A DNA stretch of 64,000 nt from Pseudomonas solani (GCF_026072635.1 NZ_AP023081.1:5452501-5516500), one strand, 5' to 3'; shown: positions 19,457 through 29,070, counted from the stretch's first letter. Numbers and translations are program-made. Notes: generated from the sequence alone by a model not told the origin.

Positions 19457-19646
19457 GGCCATCTCCGGCAAAGCCTGGCGGGGCGCGCATTAGGCCGTAG
19501 CGGGGGCGGGCGGTCAAACCCCGGCGTGCTCGTTTTCCCATTGCCCGGTGGGGCTTCGGCCGGCAGCAGAAGCGGACGGCCTCACCTGTCGAGCCTTTGA
19601 AACTTCAGCCTAGGATCACGGCCACTTCAAGCCACCGGGCCCCGCC

Positions 19647-20321
19647 ATGACCGCCTTCGACATCGCCCCTTCCGCCCCGACGCCAGCTGCCTCGCTCTCG
19701 CTGCGCGACGCCGCCTACGGGGCCATCAAGGCGCGGATCATCCGCTGCGAGTTTCGTCCCGGGGAGGTGCTCAACGAGGCCGCGCTGGCCAGCGGCCTGG
19801 GGCTGGGCCGTACGCCGGTGCACCAGGCGCTGCAACGCCTGGAGGCCGAGGGGCTGGTGTCGATCATCCCGCGCAAGGGCGTGCTGGTGACGCCGCTGTC
19901 CATCGACGAGGTGCTGGAGATGATCGAGGTGCGCCTGTGCAACGAGGTGCTCTGCGTGGGCCTGGCCATCGAGCGCGCCAGCCAGACGGAAATCGCCGCC
20001 ATGGACGAGCTGCTGGCCCGCGTGCCGGCGCTGATCGTCGAGCGGGACGTGGCGGCGCTGTCCGCCCTGGACCTGCAATTCCACCTGGCCATTTCGGCGG
20101 CCGCGCGCAACCGCGTGCTGGCCGATCTGCTGCGCAGCCTGCACGAGCGCCAGGCGCGCTTCTGGTTCCTCTCGCTGGCCACGGCCGGGCACCAGGAAGC
20201 GGTGCACCAGGAGCACCGTCGCATCCTCGAGGCCTTCCGCACGCGGGATGTGGCGGCAGGGCAGCGGGCCATGCGCGATCACATCGAAGCCTTCCGCAGC
20301 ACCATCGGCAGGAGCATCTGA
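19647..20321 (+). CDS. GntR family (FCD) transcriptional regulator
   Basis: 224 residues. A winged HTH occupies about 20-85 (PGEVLNEAALASGLGLGRTPVHQALQRLEAEGLVSIIPRKG) and an all-helical FCD ligand-binding domain follows (HLAISAAARNRVL, HRRILEAFRTRD), with His residues in the usual metal-site positions. FadR-subfamily regulators sense small organic acids and usually repress an adjacent operon. Here the DUF2848, amidase and MFS genes follow on the same strand, so this is most likely their regulator. Confidence 0.9.
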   Translation: MTAFDIAPSAPTPAASLSLRDAAYGAIKARIIRCEFRPGEVLNEAALASGLGLGRTPVHQALQRLEAEGLVSIIPRKGVLVTPLSIDEVLEMIEVRLCNEVLCVGLAIERASQTEIAAMDELLARVPALIVERDVAALSALDLQFHLAISAAARNRVLADLLRSLHERQARFWFLSLATAGHQEAVHQEHRRILEAFRTRDVAAGQRAMRDHIEAFRSTIGRSI

Positions 20322-20372
20322 AACCGGGGCAACGGGCCCCGGCGCCTTTTCATGCACGCAAGGAGAATGACC

Positions 20373-21047
20373 ATGGCACTGGATTTCATCGTCGCGGGCG
20401 AGCGTCGCCTCGCCTTCGAACCCCGGGAACTGGTGATCGCCGGCTGGACCGGGCGCAACCGGGTGGCCGTCGACCGGCACATCGCCGAGCTGGAGACGCT
20501 GGGCATCCGCCCGCCCACCGAGGTGCCGTGCTTCTACCAGGTGGCGGCTTCGCTGCTGACCACCGCCGAGAGCATCCAGCTGCCCCGCGACCATTCCACC
20601 GGTGAGGTGGAGTGCGTGCTGATCGCCGCCTGGGACGGCCTCTACGTCGGCGTCGGTTCCGACCACACCGACCGCCAGGTGGAGGCGGTGGACATCACCC
20701 TGTCCAAGCAGCTCTGCGCCAAGCCGGTGAGCCGCCAGCTGTGGTCCTTCGACGAAGTGGCCGGGCATTGGGACAGCCTGGTGATGCGCTGCTGGCGCGA
20801 GCGCGAGGGCCAGCGCGAGCTGTACCAGGAGGGCGAGGCCGGCAGCATGCTCGACCCACTGGACCTGATCGAGCGGCGCAACGGCGGCATGACCCTGCCC
20901 CAGGGCAGCGTGATGTTCTGCGGCACCCTCGAGGCGCTCTTGCCCATCGCCCCGGGCGAGGCCTTCTGCGTCGAACTGCACGACCCGGTGCTGGAGCGCA
21001 CCCTCAGCCACCGCTACACAGTGGAAGTGCTGGAGGTGGAGGCATGA
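20373..21047 (+). CDS. DUF2848 family protein (first copy)
   Basis: 224 residues. The ATG at 20373 is 8 nt below AAGGAG (20360-20365), so it is favoured over an ATG 6 nt earlier that is too close. Conserved features: VIAGWTGRNR, GEVECVLIAAWDGLYVGVGSDHTDR, FDEVAGHWDSLVMRCW and FCVELHDPVLERTLSHRY. The family is related to the fumarylacetoacetate hydrolase fold, but no reaction has been settled. It overlaps the amidase start by 4 bp (ATGA) and follows a GntR regulator, so it belongs to a small catabolic operon. A paralogue lies at 26327-26983. Confidence 0.88.
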   Translation: MALDFIVAGERRLAFEPRELVIAGWTGRNRVAVDRHIAELETLGIRPPTEVPCFYQVAASLLTTAESIQLPRDHSTGEVECVLIAAWDGLYVGVGSDHTDRQVEAVDITLSKQLCAKPVSRQLWSFDEVAGHWDSLVMRCWREREGQRELYQEGEAGSMLDPLDLIERRNGGMTLPQGSVMFCGTLEALLPIAPGEAFCVELHDPVLERTLSHRYTVEVLEVEA

Positions 21048-22378
21048 ACGGCCTCGTCACCCTGGCGGAATGGTCCGCGCGCCTGTCCAACGGGCACACC
21101 AGCAGCCGCGAGCTGACCGAAACCATGCTGGCGCGCGCCCAGGAGCACTTCGCCGGCGGCGGCCATGCCTTCATGGAACTGGACGAGGAGGGTGCCCGTG
21201 CCGCCGCCGCGTTTGCCGACCAGCGCCTGGCCCTGGGGCGGCGGGTGTCGCCGCTCGATGGCCTGCCGGTGTCGATCAAGGACCTGTTCGACATCGCCGG
21301 CCAGGTGACCCGCGCCGGTTCGCGGGTGCTGGAATGGCAGGCCCCGGCCACGGTGGATGCGCCCGCCGTGGCGCGCCTGCGCGAGGCCGGCGCCGTGCTG
21401 CTCGGGCGCACCAACATGACCGAGTTCGCCTATTCCGGCCTTGGCCTCAACCCGCACTTCGGCACGCCCCTGTCGCCCGTGGGCGAGGGGCTGATCGCCG
21501 GGGGCTCCAGCTCCGGGGCCGCCGTCAGCGTGGCGCTGGGCATGTCGGTGGTGGCGCTGGGCACCGATACCGGCGGCTCGGTGCGCATCCCGGCGGCGTT
21601 CTGCGGCATCACCGGCTTCAAGCCCACGGCGCGGCGGGTGCCCGGCGAGGGCATGGTGCCCCTGTCGCAGAGCCTGGATTCCATCGGCCCGCTGGCGCCC
21701 ACGGTGGCCTGCTGCGCCCAGGTGGACGCGCTGCTGACCGGCGCGCAGCCCTGGCGCGATGCCGGCCTGCCGCTGCAGGGGCAGCGCTTCTTCGTCACCC
21801 CCGACTACGTTTTGGAAGACCTCGCGCCGGAGGTGGCGCAGGCCTTCGACTGGGCCATCGCGCGCCTGGCGGAGCAGGGCGCGGAGATCGTCGAGTTCCG
21901 CTTCCCCGAGCTGCTGCGCCTGCCGGAGATCAATGCCGGTGGCGGCTTTGCGGCGGCCGAGTCCTGGCATTGGCACCGCGAGCGCCTGCTGGCCGAAAGC
22001 GCCCGCTACGACCCGCGCGTAGCGGTACGCATCGAGCGCGGCAGCCGGCAGAGCGCCTGCGACTACCTGGAGCTGCTGCTGGAGCGCGCCGAGCTGAAGG
22101 CCCGCGCGGCGGAGGTGCTGCTGGGCGCGGATGCCTGGCTGATGCCCACGGTTTCCATCGCGCCGCCGCGCCTGGCGGAGATCACCGATGACGACGCCTT
22201 CCAGCGCATCAACGCGCGGGTGCTGGCCAACCCCGCCGTCATCAATTTCCTCGACGGCTGCGCGCTGTCCATCCCATTGCCGGAACGCCCCGGCATCGCC
22301 CTGAGCCTGTGCGGGCTCGGCGGGCAGGACGCCAACATCCTGCAACTGGGGGCCGCGGTGGAGCGCTGCCTGGGCTGA
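21044..22378 (+). CDS. amidase signature family enzyme
   Basis: 444 residues with the full amidase signature: catalytic Lys in LPVSIKDLFDIAG, cis-Ser and nucleophilic Ser in GGSSSGAAVSVALG and GTDTGGSVRIPAAFCGITGFKP. It hydrolyses an amide to acid plus ammonia in the cytoplasm. The substrate is unknown; the surrounding DUF2848 and transporter genes suggest an imported amide or a cyclic/ureido compound. Its start overlaps the DUF2848 stop by 4 bp, which indicates translational coupling. Confidence 0.92.
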   Translation: MNGLVTLAEWSARLSNGHTSSRELTETMLARAQEHFAGGGHAFMELDEEGARAAAAFADQRLALGRRVSPLDGLPVSIKDLFDIAGQVTRAGSRVLEWQAPATVDAPAVARLREAGAVLLGRTNMTEFAYSGLGLNPHFGTPLSPVGEGLIAGGSSSGAAVSVALGMSVVALGTDTGGSVRIPAAFCGITGFKPTARRVPGEGMVPLSQSLDSIGPLAPTVACCAQVDALLTGAQPWRDAGLPLQGQRFFVTPDYVLEDLAPEVAQAFDWAIARLAEQGAEIVEFRFPELLRLPEINAGGGFAAAESWHWHRERLLAESARYDPRVAVRIERGSRQSACDYLELLLERAELKARAAEVLLGADAWLMPTVSIAPPRLAEITDDDAFQRINARVLANPAVINFLDGCALSIPLPERPGIALSLCGLGGQDANILQLGAAVERCLG

Positions 22379-22422
22379 CCCTTCACCTCTGCGGGCGGCC
22401 TGGCCGCCCCGGGAGCGATCGC

Positions 22423-23717
22423 ATGTCCATTTCCGATCCGGCCCGTTCACTCCTGCGCGAGCGGGCCTACCGCAGCATCACCTGGCGCCTGGTGCCCTTC
22501 CTGGTGGCGCTGTTCATCCTCGCCTGGCTGGACCGGGTCAACGTCGGCTTCGCCAAGCTGCACATGCTCGACGACCTGGGCTTCAGTGAAGCCGTCTACG
22601 GCCTGGGCGCGGGCATCTTCTTCATCGGCTATTTCCTCTTCGAGGTGCCGAGCAACCTGCTGCTGGAACGCATCGGCGCGCGGCGCACCTTGGCGCGCAT
22701 CACCATTTGCTGGGGCTGATCTCCACCGCCATGTTCCTGGTGACCACGCCGATGCAGTTCTATGCGCTGCGCTTTTTGCTCGGGGTGTTCGAGGCGGGCT
22801 TCTTCCCCGGCGTGGTGCTTTACCTCACCTACTGGTTCCCCACCGCACGGCGTGCCCGGGTCAATGGCCTGTTCATGACCAGCTTCGCCCTGGCCGGGGT
22901 GATAGGTGGGCCGCTGGCGGGGCTGATCATGACGGGCATGGCCGATGTCGGCGGGCTGGCCGGCTGGCAATGGCTGTTCATCGTCGAAGGCGTGCCCTCG
23001 GTGCTCGCCGGCCTGCTGGTGTTGCGCTACCTGCCCGAGCGCCCGGCGGACGTGCGCTGGCTGAGCGCCGCGCAGCGCGCCCTGGTGAGCGCCGAGGTGG
23101 CCGCGGACGCCGCCGCGCCGGGCAAGGCTTCGAGCCTGCGCGACGCCTTCTGCAACCCCCACGTGTGGCTGTGCGCGGCCATCTACTTCTGCCTGGTGAG
23201 CGGCAATGCCACCATCGCCTTCTGGGTGCCGACGCTGATCCGCGACCTGGGCGTGCAGCGCAGCCTGGATATCGGCCTGCTGGCCGCCTTGCCCTTCGCC
23301 GTGGGCACGGTGGCGATGGTGCTCAACGGCATCCATTCCGACCGCAGCGGCGAACGGCGCCTGCACTGCGCCGGTGCCGCCGCCCTGGCTGCAGTCGGGC
23401 TGGCGGCCTGCGCCGCATCCATGGGGCATGGCGTGGCGGCGATGCTGGCGCTGGCCCTGGCAGCGGTGGGCATCCTCGCTGCCTTCCCGGTGTTCTGGTC
23501 GCTGCCCACGCTGTTCCTCACCGGCACCGCGGCGGCCGGCGGCATCGCGGTGATCAACTCGGTCGGCAACCTCGCCGGCTTCGCCGCGCCCTACCTCATC
23601 GGCTGGGTGAAGGACCGCACCGGCGCACTGGCCGGCGGGCTCTATGGGGTGGCCGGGCTGGAGCTGCTGGCGGCGTTGCTGGTGGTGGTGTTCATCCGCA
23701 AGACGCGGCACGGCTAG
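22423..23717 (+). pseudogene. MFS transporter (anion:cation symporter type), frameshifted by one base
   Basis: The start at 22423 gives MSISDPARSLLRERAYRSIT and the first three helices, with the DRVNVGFAKL motif typical of the ACS/phthalate-permease-like group. The frame ends early, at the four-G run 22712-22715 (ARITICWG), and resumes in the next frame as GLISTAMFLVTTPMQFYALRF through to 23717. Adding one G restores about 431 residues with 12 helices. It is the last gene of the GntR/DUF2848/amidase unit and would import the substrate. A homopolymer sequencing error is a strong alternative to real inactivation. Confidence 0.8.
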
Positions 23718-23945
23718 GCCCTTGCATGGGAGGGCGTGCTGGTTACCCAGGGCCGAGCGGCAGGCCGCCACACGCTGTGCTCGCCCAGCATGCGCTAGGC
23801 GCTAATTGCTAAATTCAGTATTTCGAAGATTATTGGCGCTATTTTTCAATAAGACGTGTTTTTATGAAGTTATAGGGCTTTCTGAATTTTCATATAACTC
23901 TATAATTATGCGTATTAAAGGCGATTTCTGGGTTTAACACTCGAT
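23718..23945. promoter_or_regulatory. A+T-rich promoter region of hipBA
   Basis: From about 23800 the 228-bp gap becomes conspicuously A+T-rich, unlike its flanks. It includes an inverted repeat GTTATA/TATAAC (about 23869-23908) and several TATAAT-like hexamers just before hipB. HipB-type antitoxins bind such palindromes to repress their own operon, so this is the likely autoregulatory region. The exact operator was not determined. Confidence 0.4.
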
Positions 23946-24263
23946 ATGATGAATTTAGGTCTGGTTAAACCGGCGGAAGTGGTCGAACTGCTCTGCGTGC
24001 GTCTGCGCCAGGAGCGCCTGATCCAGGGGATGACCCAGGCCGAGGTGGCCGCCCGTGCCGGTATCGGCGTTGGCACCCTGTCCAATCTGGAGGCCGGGCG
24101 CAGCGTCGCGTTCGACAGCGTGGTTCGCGTGGCCATGGTCCTGGGGCGTCTCGAGGAGCTGGAGCTGTTGTTCATGCCGCAACTGGAAAGCCTGGATGAC
24201 ATCCTCCGCTATGAACAAGGCGCCCAGCGTCAGCGGGTGAAAAGGAAAGCCGGCGATGTCTAA
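23946..24263 (+). CDS. hipB: HipB-like HTH antitoxin
   Basis: 105 residues. An XRE-type helix-turn-helix lies at about 20-75 (QERLIQGMTQAEVAARAGIGVGTLSNLEAGR), and the tail is basic and probably flexible. It overlaps the HipA gene by 8 bp, the standard antitoxin-first order of hipBA modules. It should neutralise HipA and repress the operon from the A+T-rich upstream region. Two ATGs lie side by side (23946 and 23949); either could be used. Confidence 0.85.
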   Translation: MMNLGLVKPAEVVELLCVRLRQERLIQGMTQAEVAARAGIGVGTLSNLEAGRSVAFDSVVRVAMVLGRLEELELLFMPQLESLDDILRYEQGAQRQRVKRKAGDV

Positions 24264-25518
24264 GCGGGTCGACGTCTACTACGACGGCTGGGGCGCGCAT
24301 TGGCGCTGGGGTTCGCTGGTTTCCTCGACCGCGCTCACCGGCCGCCCGTTGATTGCCTTCGAGTACAGCGAAGAGGCGCTGGACTCGGGGCTGGAGCTGT
24401 CGTCCCTGCGTCTGCCCTTGAAAGGCCCACGGCTGCGCAGGGATTTCCCCGATCACCAGCTGTCGCTGCCGGGGCCGGTCTACGACTCGCTGCCCGATGG
24501 TTGGGGCATGTTGCTGATGGACCGCCTGTTCAAGCGCCGTGGGCTCAACCCCGCCCATGTCGGCCCCCTGGAGCGCCTGACCTACATAGGCGCGCATGCC
24601 ATGGGGGCGATGTCGTTCGAGCCGGCGGCAGCGGAACCGCCGCTGCCCGCCGAAGAGATTCCCCTCGAGCAGCTGGCGGCGGAGGTCCAGGAGGTGCTCG
24701 ACGGCGAGGGCGGGGAGTTCCTGCAGCAGTTGATGCTCATGGGCGGCTCGCCGCACGGCGCACGGCCCAAGGTCCTGCTCTATCGCGACCCTGCGTCCGG
24801 CCGCTTCAGCACCGCGACGGCACCTGGCCTGGATGCCTGGCTGATCAAGTTCCCGGCGGCCTGGGAGCACCCCGAGGTGTGCGCCACCGAGGCGGTCTAC
24901 GCGCACTGCCTGCGCGAATGCGCGATCGACACCCCGGACACCGAATACTTCCAGCTACCCAATGGGCGGGCTGCGTTCGCCAGCCGACGATTCGATCGGC
25001 AGCAGGGCATGCGCGTCCCCATGCAGAGCCTGGCCGCCTTCACCGGCGCGGACTTCCGCGCAGCCGGCGCATTGGATTACACCAGCTTCCTGCGGGCGAC
25101 CCAGTTCTGCTGCAACGACGTGCGGGAGAAGGCGCGCGCCTTCGAGCGGATGGTGTTCAACGTGGTGTTCAACAACCGCGACGACCACCCGAAGAACTTC
25201 GCCTACCGCATGGCTTCCAGCGGCCAGTGGACCCTGGCCCCGGCCTACGACGTGACCTTCTGCGAAGGGCCGGGCGGCTACCACCAGATGGATGTGATGG
25301 GCGAAGCGCTGCGCATCACCCGCCAGCACCTGCTCAAGCTCGCCGTGGACGAGGCGGACCTCTCGGCGCGGGACGCCGCCGATGTCATCGCGCGGATCTG
25401 CGACGTGGCCAGTGGTTTCACCGCCTGCGCCGAGGGTCAGTTCCCTCAGGGCATCACCCGTGACACCGTGCGCACGATCCAGGCGCGCATCGACGACAAC
25501 ATCGCGCTGCTCGGCTGA
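24256..25518 (+). CDS. hipA: HipA-like serine/threonine kinase toxin
   Basis: 420 residues, close to the usual HipA length. N-terminal HipA_N block (LPLKGPRLRRDF ... LPGPVYDSLPDGWGMLLMDR), then kinase elements: a glycine-rich/PK segment GGSPHGARPKVL, the catalytic loop FNNRDDHPKNFAY (Asp base, Asn, Lys) and the metal-binding APAYDVTF. All expected catalytic residues are present, so the kinase looks active. In characterised systems HipA phosphorylates glutamyl-tRNA synthetase and halts growth; targets vary in other HipA families. The gene overlaps hipB by 8 bp. Confidence 0.88.
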   Translation: MSKRVDVYYDGWGAHWRWGSLVSSTALTGRPLIAFEYSEEALDSGLELSSLRLPLKGPRLRRDFPDHQLSLPGPVYDSLPDGWGMLLMDRLFKRRGLNPAHVGPLERLTYIGAHAMGAMSFEPAAAEPPLPAEEIPLEQLAAEVQEVLDGEGGEFLQQLMLMGGSPHGARPKVLLYRDPASGRFSTATAPGLDAWLIKFPAAWEHPEVCATEAVYAHCLRECAIDTPDTEYFQLPNGRAAFASRRFDRQQGMRVPMQSLAAFTGADFRAAGALDYTSFLRATQFCCNDVREKARAFERMVFNVVFNNRDDHPKNFAYRMASSGQWTLAPAYDVTFCEGPGGYHQMDVMGEALRITRQHLLKLAVDEADLSARDAADVIARICDVASGFTACAEGQFPQGITRDTVRTIQARIDDNIALLG

Positions 25519-25741
25519 CGCGTGTACCCCGCCACGGATGTGCTAAGCCTGCATAAGGCCGGCGCAGTGACATGCCGCAAGGATTTCACCGTTCAGCGCA
25601 ACGGGCAGCGGGCCGGAGCCGCGCTACAATGCGCGCCTGCGTCGGGAACGGCGAGCCGGCGGTGCGTGTCCCATGCACGCGGCCCGGGCCTTCCCAGCCA
25701 CCGATTTCAGCTTCGTTTTCACTTTGTATGAGGATCGCAGT

Positions 25742-26083
25742 ATGTCTCGCACTTCCATCACCCTTGGCCTGGCGCTCGTAGGCGCTCTGCTGGCCGGTTG
25801 CAGCTCCACCGATGCGCCGGCGGAGAAACCTGCCGCCGCTGCCACCGAGAGCCTGCCGGCCGCCGCTCCTTCGGAAGACGGCCGCTGCTCGTCCGGCCCG
25901 GTGCGCTCGCTGATCGGCAAGGCCGCCACCCCCGAATTGGTGGAGCAGGCCAAGAACGCCGCCGGTGCCAGCGACGTGCGCGTACTCAAGCCGGGCAGCG
26001 TGATGACCCTGGAATACAACTCCCGCCGCCTCAACATCGACACCGACGACACCAACCTGATCAAGGGCGTCAGCTGCGGTTGA
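25742..26083 (+). CDS. peptidase inhibitor I78-like lipoprotein
   Basis: 113 residues. The signal peptide has lipobox LAGC, so it is lipid-anchored. After an Ala/Pro linker (about 22-45) comes an I78-type domain: CSSGPVRSLIGK, the conserved GASDVRVLKPGSVMTLEYN and RLNIDTDD, ending in VSCG with a probable disulfide to the first Cys. Family members inhibit serine proteases such as elastase. The start at 25742 has GAGG about 8 nt upstream. A TACAAT hexamer at 25624-25629 could be part of its promoter. The gene stands alone between hipA and a DUF2848 gene. Confidence 0.8.
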   Translation: MSRTSITLGLALVGALLAGCSSTDAPAEKPAAAATESLPAAAPSEDGRCSSGPVRSLIGKAATPELVEQAKNAAGASDVRVLKPGSVMTLEYNSRRLNIDTDDTNLIKGVSCG

Positions 26084-26326
26084 GCTGAGCCACCTCCAGG
26101 GCCCGCGTCGCCGGGTCCTGTCCCTCCCGCTGCTGCCATAAGGCTCCGTCCACACCTGTGGTGGTGCCATCCTTCAAGGGTTACGGACTTCGCCCTCTGT
26201 GCCCGCAACGTCCCGCCCCTAGCATCTGAGCTTCATCGCTTCCCGCCCGCCTGGATCGCACCCCTGACGATTCGGCATCACCCCGCGCGGGAAACACCGC
26301 ATCACCGCAATCGACAGGAGTTAGCC

Positions 26327-26983
26327 ATGACACTGCACTTCACCGTGGCCGGTGGGGAGTCCCTCGCGTTCGACGTGCGCAGCCTGGTGGTCGCCGGCTG
26401 GACCGGGCGCGACGCCGACCAGGCCAGCGCCCAGGCCCGTACCCTGAGTGCACCGCCGCCGCAGGAGTTGCCCCGCTTCTTCGAGCTGTCTGCCGACCTG
26501 CTGAGCACCGATGAGGACTTCCAGGTGCCGGGCAACGACTCTTCCGCCGAGGTGGAGTGCGTGCTGTTCTCCACCGGCACCGCGCTCTACGTCGGCATCG
26601 GTTCCGACCATGCGGACCGCCGCGTGGAGGGCTACGACGTAGCCGTCTCCCGCCAGCTCTGCCTCAAGCCGGTGGGGCGCGAGCTGTGGCGCTTCCACGA
26701 GGTGGCGGGGCATTGGGACCAGTTGCTGCTGCGTTGCTGGCGCCATGTGGAGGGGCGGGACGAGCTGTCCCAGACCGGGCTGGTGGCGACGTTGCTGGAC
26801 CCCCGCGAGCTCATCGCCCGGCGCACCGGCGATGCCAGCCTGCCGGCCGGCACGGCAATGTTCTGCGGCACCTTGCCTTTCATTGGCGAGCCGCTGCCGG
26901 GAGAAGGGTTCAGCGTCGAACTGCACGACCCCGTCCTGGGGCGCAGCCTGCGTCACAGCTACCGGGTCAAGCCCCTCGCATGA
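26327..26983 (+). CDS. DUF2848 family protein (second copy)
   Basis: 218 residues; ATG with CAGGAG 7 nt upstream. It is clearly paralogous to 20373-21047, sharing VVAGWTGRD, AEVECVLF, ALYVGIGSDHADRRVEGYDVAVSRQLC, EVAGHWDQLLLRCWR, GTAMFCGTLP and FSVELHDPVLGRSLRHSY. The reaction is unknown; the fold is related to fumarylacetoacetate hydrolases. This copy has no amidase beside it and converges on an EamA transporter gene 5 bp away. The preceding 243 bp show nothing recognisable. Confidence 0.85.
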   Translation: MTLHFTVAGGESLAFDVRSLVVAGWTGRDADQASAQARTLSAPPPQELPRFFELSADLLSTDEDFQVPGNDSSAEVECVLFSTGTALYVGIGSDHADRRVEGYDVAVSRQLCLKPVGRELWRFHEVAGHWDQLLLRCWRHVEGRDELSQTGLVATLLDPRELIARRTGDASLPAGTAMFCGTLPFIGEPLPGEGFSVELHDPVLGRSLRHSYRVKPLA

Positions 26984-26988
26984 GGGGC

Positions 26989-27834
26989 TCAGCCCAGCTT
27001 CATCACCACCACGCCGAGGGCGATCACTGCGCACGCCAGCAAGCGGATCGGCTTCATGGGCTCCTTGAGGAACAGCCAGCCGATCAGCAACGCGAACACC
27101 ACGCTGGTCTCGCGCAAGGCAGAGACCAGCGCCACCGGCGCCCGCGTCATCGCCCAGATGACGATGCTGTAGGCCAGCAGCGACATGGCGCCGCCCGCCA
27201 GGCCGCTCTTCCAGTACGGGCCCAGTTGCAGGAACACCCGCGGCCCGCGCTGCACCGCGATTACCCCGGTCATCACCCAGCCATTCACCGCGAACAGCCA
27301 GGCGGCATAGGACAGCGCATCGCCGTTGCTGCGTGCGCCCACCGCGTCGGAGAGGGTGTAGCCGGCGATGAAGGCCGCCGTCATCAGCGAGCAGAACAGC
27401 ATCGAACGATTGATCCCGACCCCGGCACGCCCGCCGCGCCAGGCCATCAGCCAGATGCCGGTGACCAGGGTCAGCAGGCCGGCTAGTTCGGCGTGGCCGA
27501 GCCCGTCGTGGAGGAAGGCCAGGGACAGCAGCGCCACCATCAGCGGCGAGCTGCCCCGGGAGATGGGGTAGACCTGCCCGAGGTCGCCGTACTGGTAGGC
27601 GCGGGCGAGGAAGTGGTTGTAGCCGATGTGCAGCACGGCGGAGAGGATGATCCAGGGCCAGGCGGCGGCCACCGGGAAGGCCACGAAGGGCAGGGCGCAG
27701 AGGGAGACCAGGCCCGCGGCCATCTGGATCAGGGTGGCGGTGAGCAAGCGGTCGAGGCCGATCTTCAGCAGCGCGTTCCAGCCCGCATGCAGGGCGGCCG
27801 CCGCCATTACCACCAGAAAGACCGAGGTTTCCAC
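26989..27834 (-). CDS. EamA/DMT family transporter
   Basis: 281 residues from a GTG at 27834, which has AAGGA at about 8 nt; another GTG at 27873 has no ribosome site. Ten hydrophobic segments are visible as two homologous halves, the first containing NHFLARAYQYGDLGQVYPISRGSSPLMVALL and the second ALVSALRETSVVFALLIGWLFLKEP, which are the EamA repeats. It should move a small metabolite across the inner membrane. The substrate is unknown. It is convergent with the second DUF2848 gene. Confidence 0.85.
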   Translation of the reverse strand: METSVFLVVMAAAALHAGWNALLKIGLDRLLTATLIQMAAGLVSLCALPFVAFPVAAAWPWIILSAVLHIGYNHFLARAYQYGDLGQVYPISRGSSPLMVALLSLAFLHDGLGHAELAGLLTLVTGIWLMAWRGGRAGVGINRSMLFCSLMTAAFIAGYTLSDAVGARSNGDALSYAAWLFAVNGWVMTGVIAVQRGPRVFLQLGPYWKSGLAGGAMSLLAYSIVIWAMTRAPVALVSALRETSVVFALLIGWLFLKEPMKPIRLLACAVIALGVVVMKLG

Positions 27835-27944
27835 GCGCGAGGTTCCTTGTACCGACGGAGCGACGGCGCCCACGAGGGGCGCCGCGAAGGAGGCGCGATA
27901 GTGACACAGCCTCTTGCTCGCTGTGAAACCGCCGTATCCTTCTT

Positions 27945-27969
27945 CGTAGCCCGGGCTTCAGCCCGGGAA
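27945..27969. repeat. CCCGGGCTTCAGCCCGGG palindromic repeat
   Basis: Sequence TAGCCCGGGCTTCAGCCCGGG, an 8-bp-stem hairpin. The same element occurs at 34816-34840, 35011-35036, 49637-49662 and 58954-58978. It lies in the 149-bp space between the EamA and cyclase genes and may end the cyclase transcript. Confidence 0.8.
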
Positions 27970-27983
27970 GCTCGCCGAGAGCC

Positions 27984-28970
27984 TCAGTTGATCGGCAGCG
28001 CCACCGGGCGGATCGGCGCGGCATCGGCACCGCGGAGCTTCAACGAGGCGCCGATGAAGGCGAACTCGTAGACCTTGTCCCGCGAGAGGCCTTCCAGGTC
28101 CACCAGCTCCATGATGGGTGCGCCCTGCTGGGCCAGCAGGTAGGTGTGCACCGGGATGTAGTTCTCCGGCACCTCGGTGGGGAAGGTCTCGAAGCTCAGG
28201 TTGTCCGCGCCCACCACCATGGCGCCGCCTTCCTCGATGAGGAACTTCGCCGCGTCCAGGCTCAGGCCCGGCGGGTTGGTCATGTAGCGCTGGGCGTTCT
28301 CGTAGTCGCGCATGCGCCCGGTGCGGATCAGCACCACGTCGCCTTTCTCCAGGCGCACGCCCTGCTTGTTCAGGGCTTGGCGCAGGTCCAGGCGGGTGAC
28401 GCGGTAGCTGTCCGGCAGCATCTCCACGCCCTTGGCGGCGGGCACGTCGATCAACACGCCACGGGCGACGATGGGGGGCAGCTTCTCGGCGCCGGTCACG
28501 TTCCAGCCCCGGTCGCCCAGGTGGTCGGCGGCGGCATAGCCGTTCCAGATCTTGCCCTCCAGGCCGAAGTGGTTGAGCGCGTCGATATGGGTGCCCATGT
28601 GGGCGTACATGGACACCGCCGAGCCGGTGTAGCTGACGTGGCGGTTCATCGCCTCGCCCACGCCCATCGGGTCGGCCAGCAGGTTGCCGTGGGGCGTGTG
28701 GGTCATCCACATCTGGTAGGGCGGGTCGCCGGCGGCCTGCCAGCTGGGCATGCCGATGAAGTACTCCACGGCCAGGTCGTAGGCCTTGCCGCCGGCTAGG
28801 CGGCCGAGGATGGCGGCGCGGGATTCGGGGGTGATCAGGTTGAGGCGGCCGATCTCGTCCTTTTCGCCCCAGGGGCTCTTGCCGACTTCCTCGGCGGCGA
28901 GGGCGCCCTGGGCCAGGGCCAGCAGCAGGGGCAGGGCGGCGAAGCGGGAAAGGGGGCGGGGCAGGTGCAT
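27984..28970 (-). CDS. cyclase family (KynB-like) metal-dependent hydrolase, exported
   Basis: 328 residues. The ATG at 28970 is preceded by AGGAG and opens a Sec signal peptide (LPLLLALAQGALAAEE), so the enzyme is probably periplasmic. The metal-binding motif HMGTHIDALNHF (HxGTHxDxxxH) identifies the cyclase/arylformamidase family, and GDVVLIRTGRMRDYE is also typical. Members hydrolyse cyclic or N-formyl substrates; the export signal argues against the cytosolic kynurenine pathway. It is divergent from a LysR gene across 100 bp, the classical arrangement for regulator and target. Confidence 0.85.
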   Translation of the reverse strand: MHLPRPLSRFAALPLLLALAQGALAAEEVGKSPWGEKDEIGRLNLITPESRAAILGRLAGGKAYDLAVEYFIGMPSWQAAGDPPYQMWMTHTPHGNLLADPMGVGEAMNRHVSYTGSAVSMYAHMGTHIDALNHFGLEGKIWNGYAAADHLGDRGWNVTGAEKLPPIVARGVLIDVPAAKGVEMLPDSYRVTRLDLRQALNKQGVRLEKGDVVLIRTGRMRDYENAQRYMTNPPGLSLDAAKFLIEEGGAMVVGADNLSFETFPTEVPENYIPVHTYLLAQQGAPIMELVDLEGLSRDKVYEFAFIGASLKLRGADAAPIRPVALPIN

Positions 28971-29070
28971 GGCGGAACTCCTGGGTGGTGATGAGTGCCG
29001 CGATGGTATTTGTTGAGTCTGGCGAGATAATCTGCGCATCCGCTGAAAGACATTCAACCAAAGGGAAAAT

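Noticed and set aside
26321..28030. 569-codon minus-strand frame across the DUF2848 and EamA genes
   Set aside because: It crosses two genes that have family motifs in other frames.
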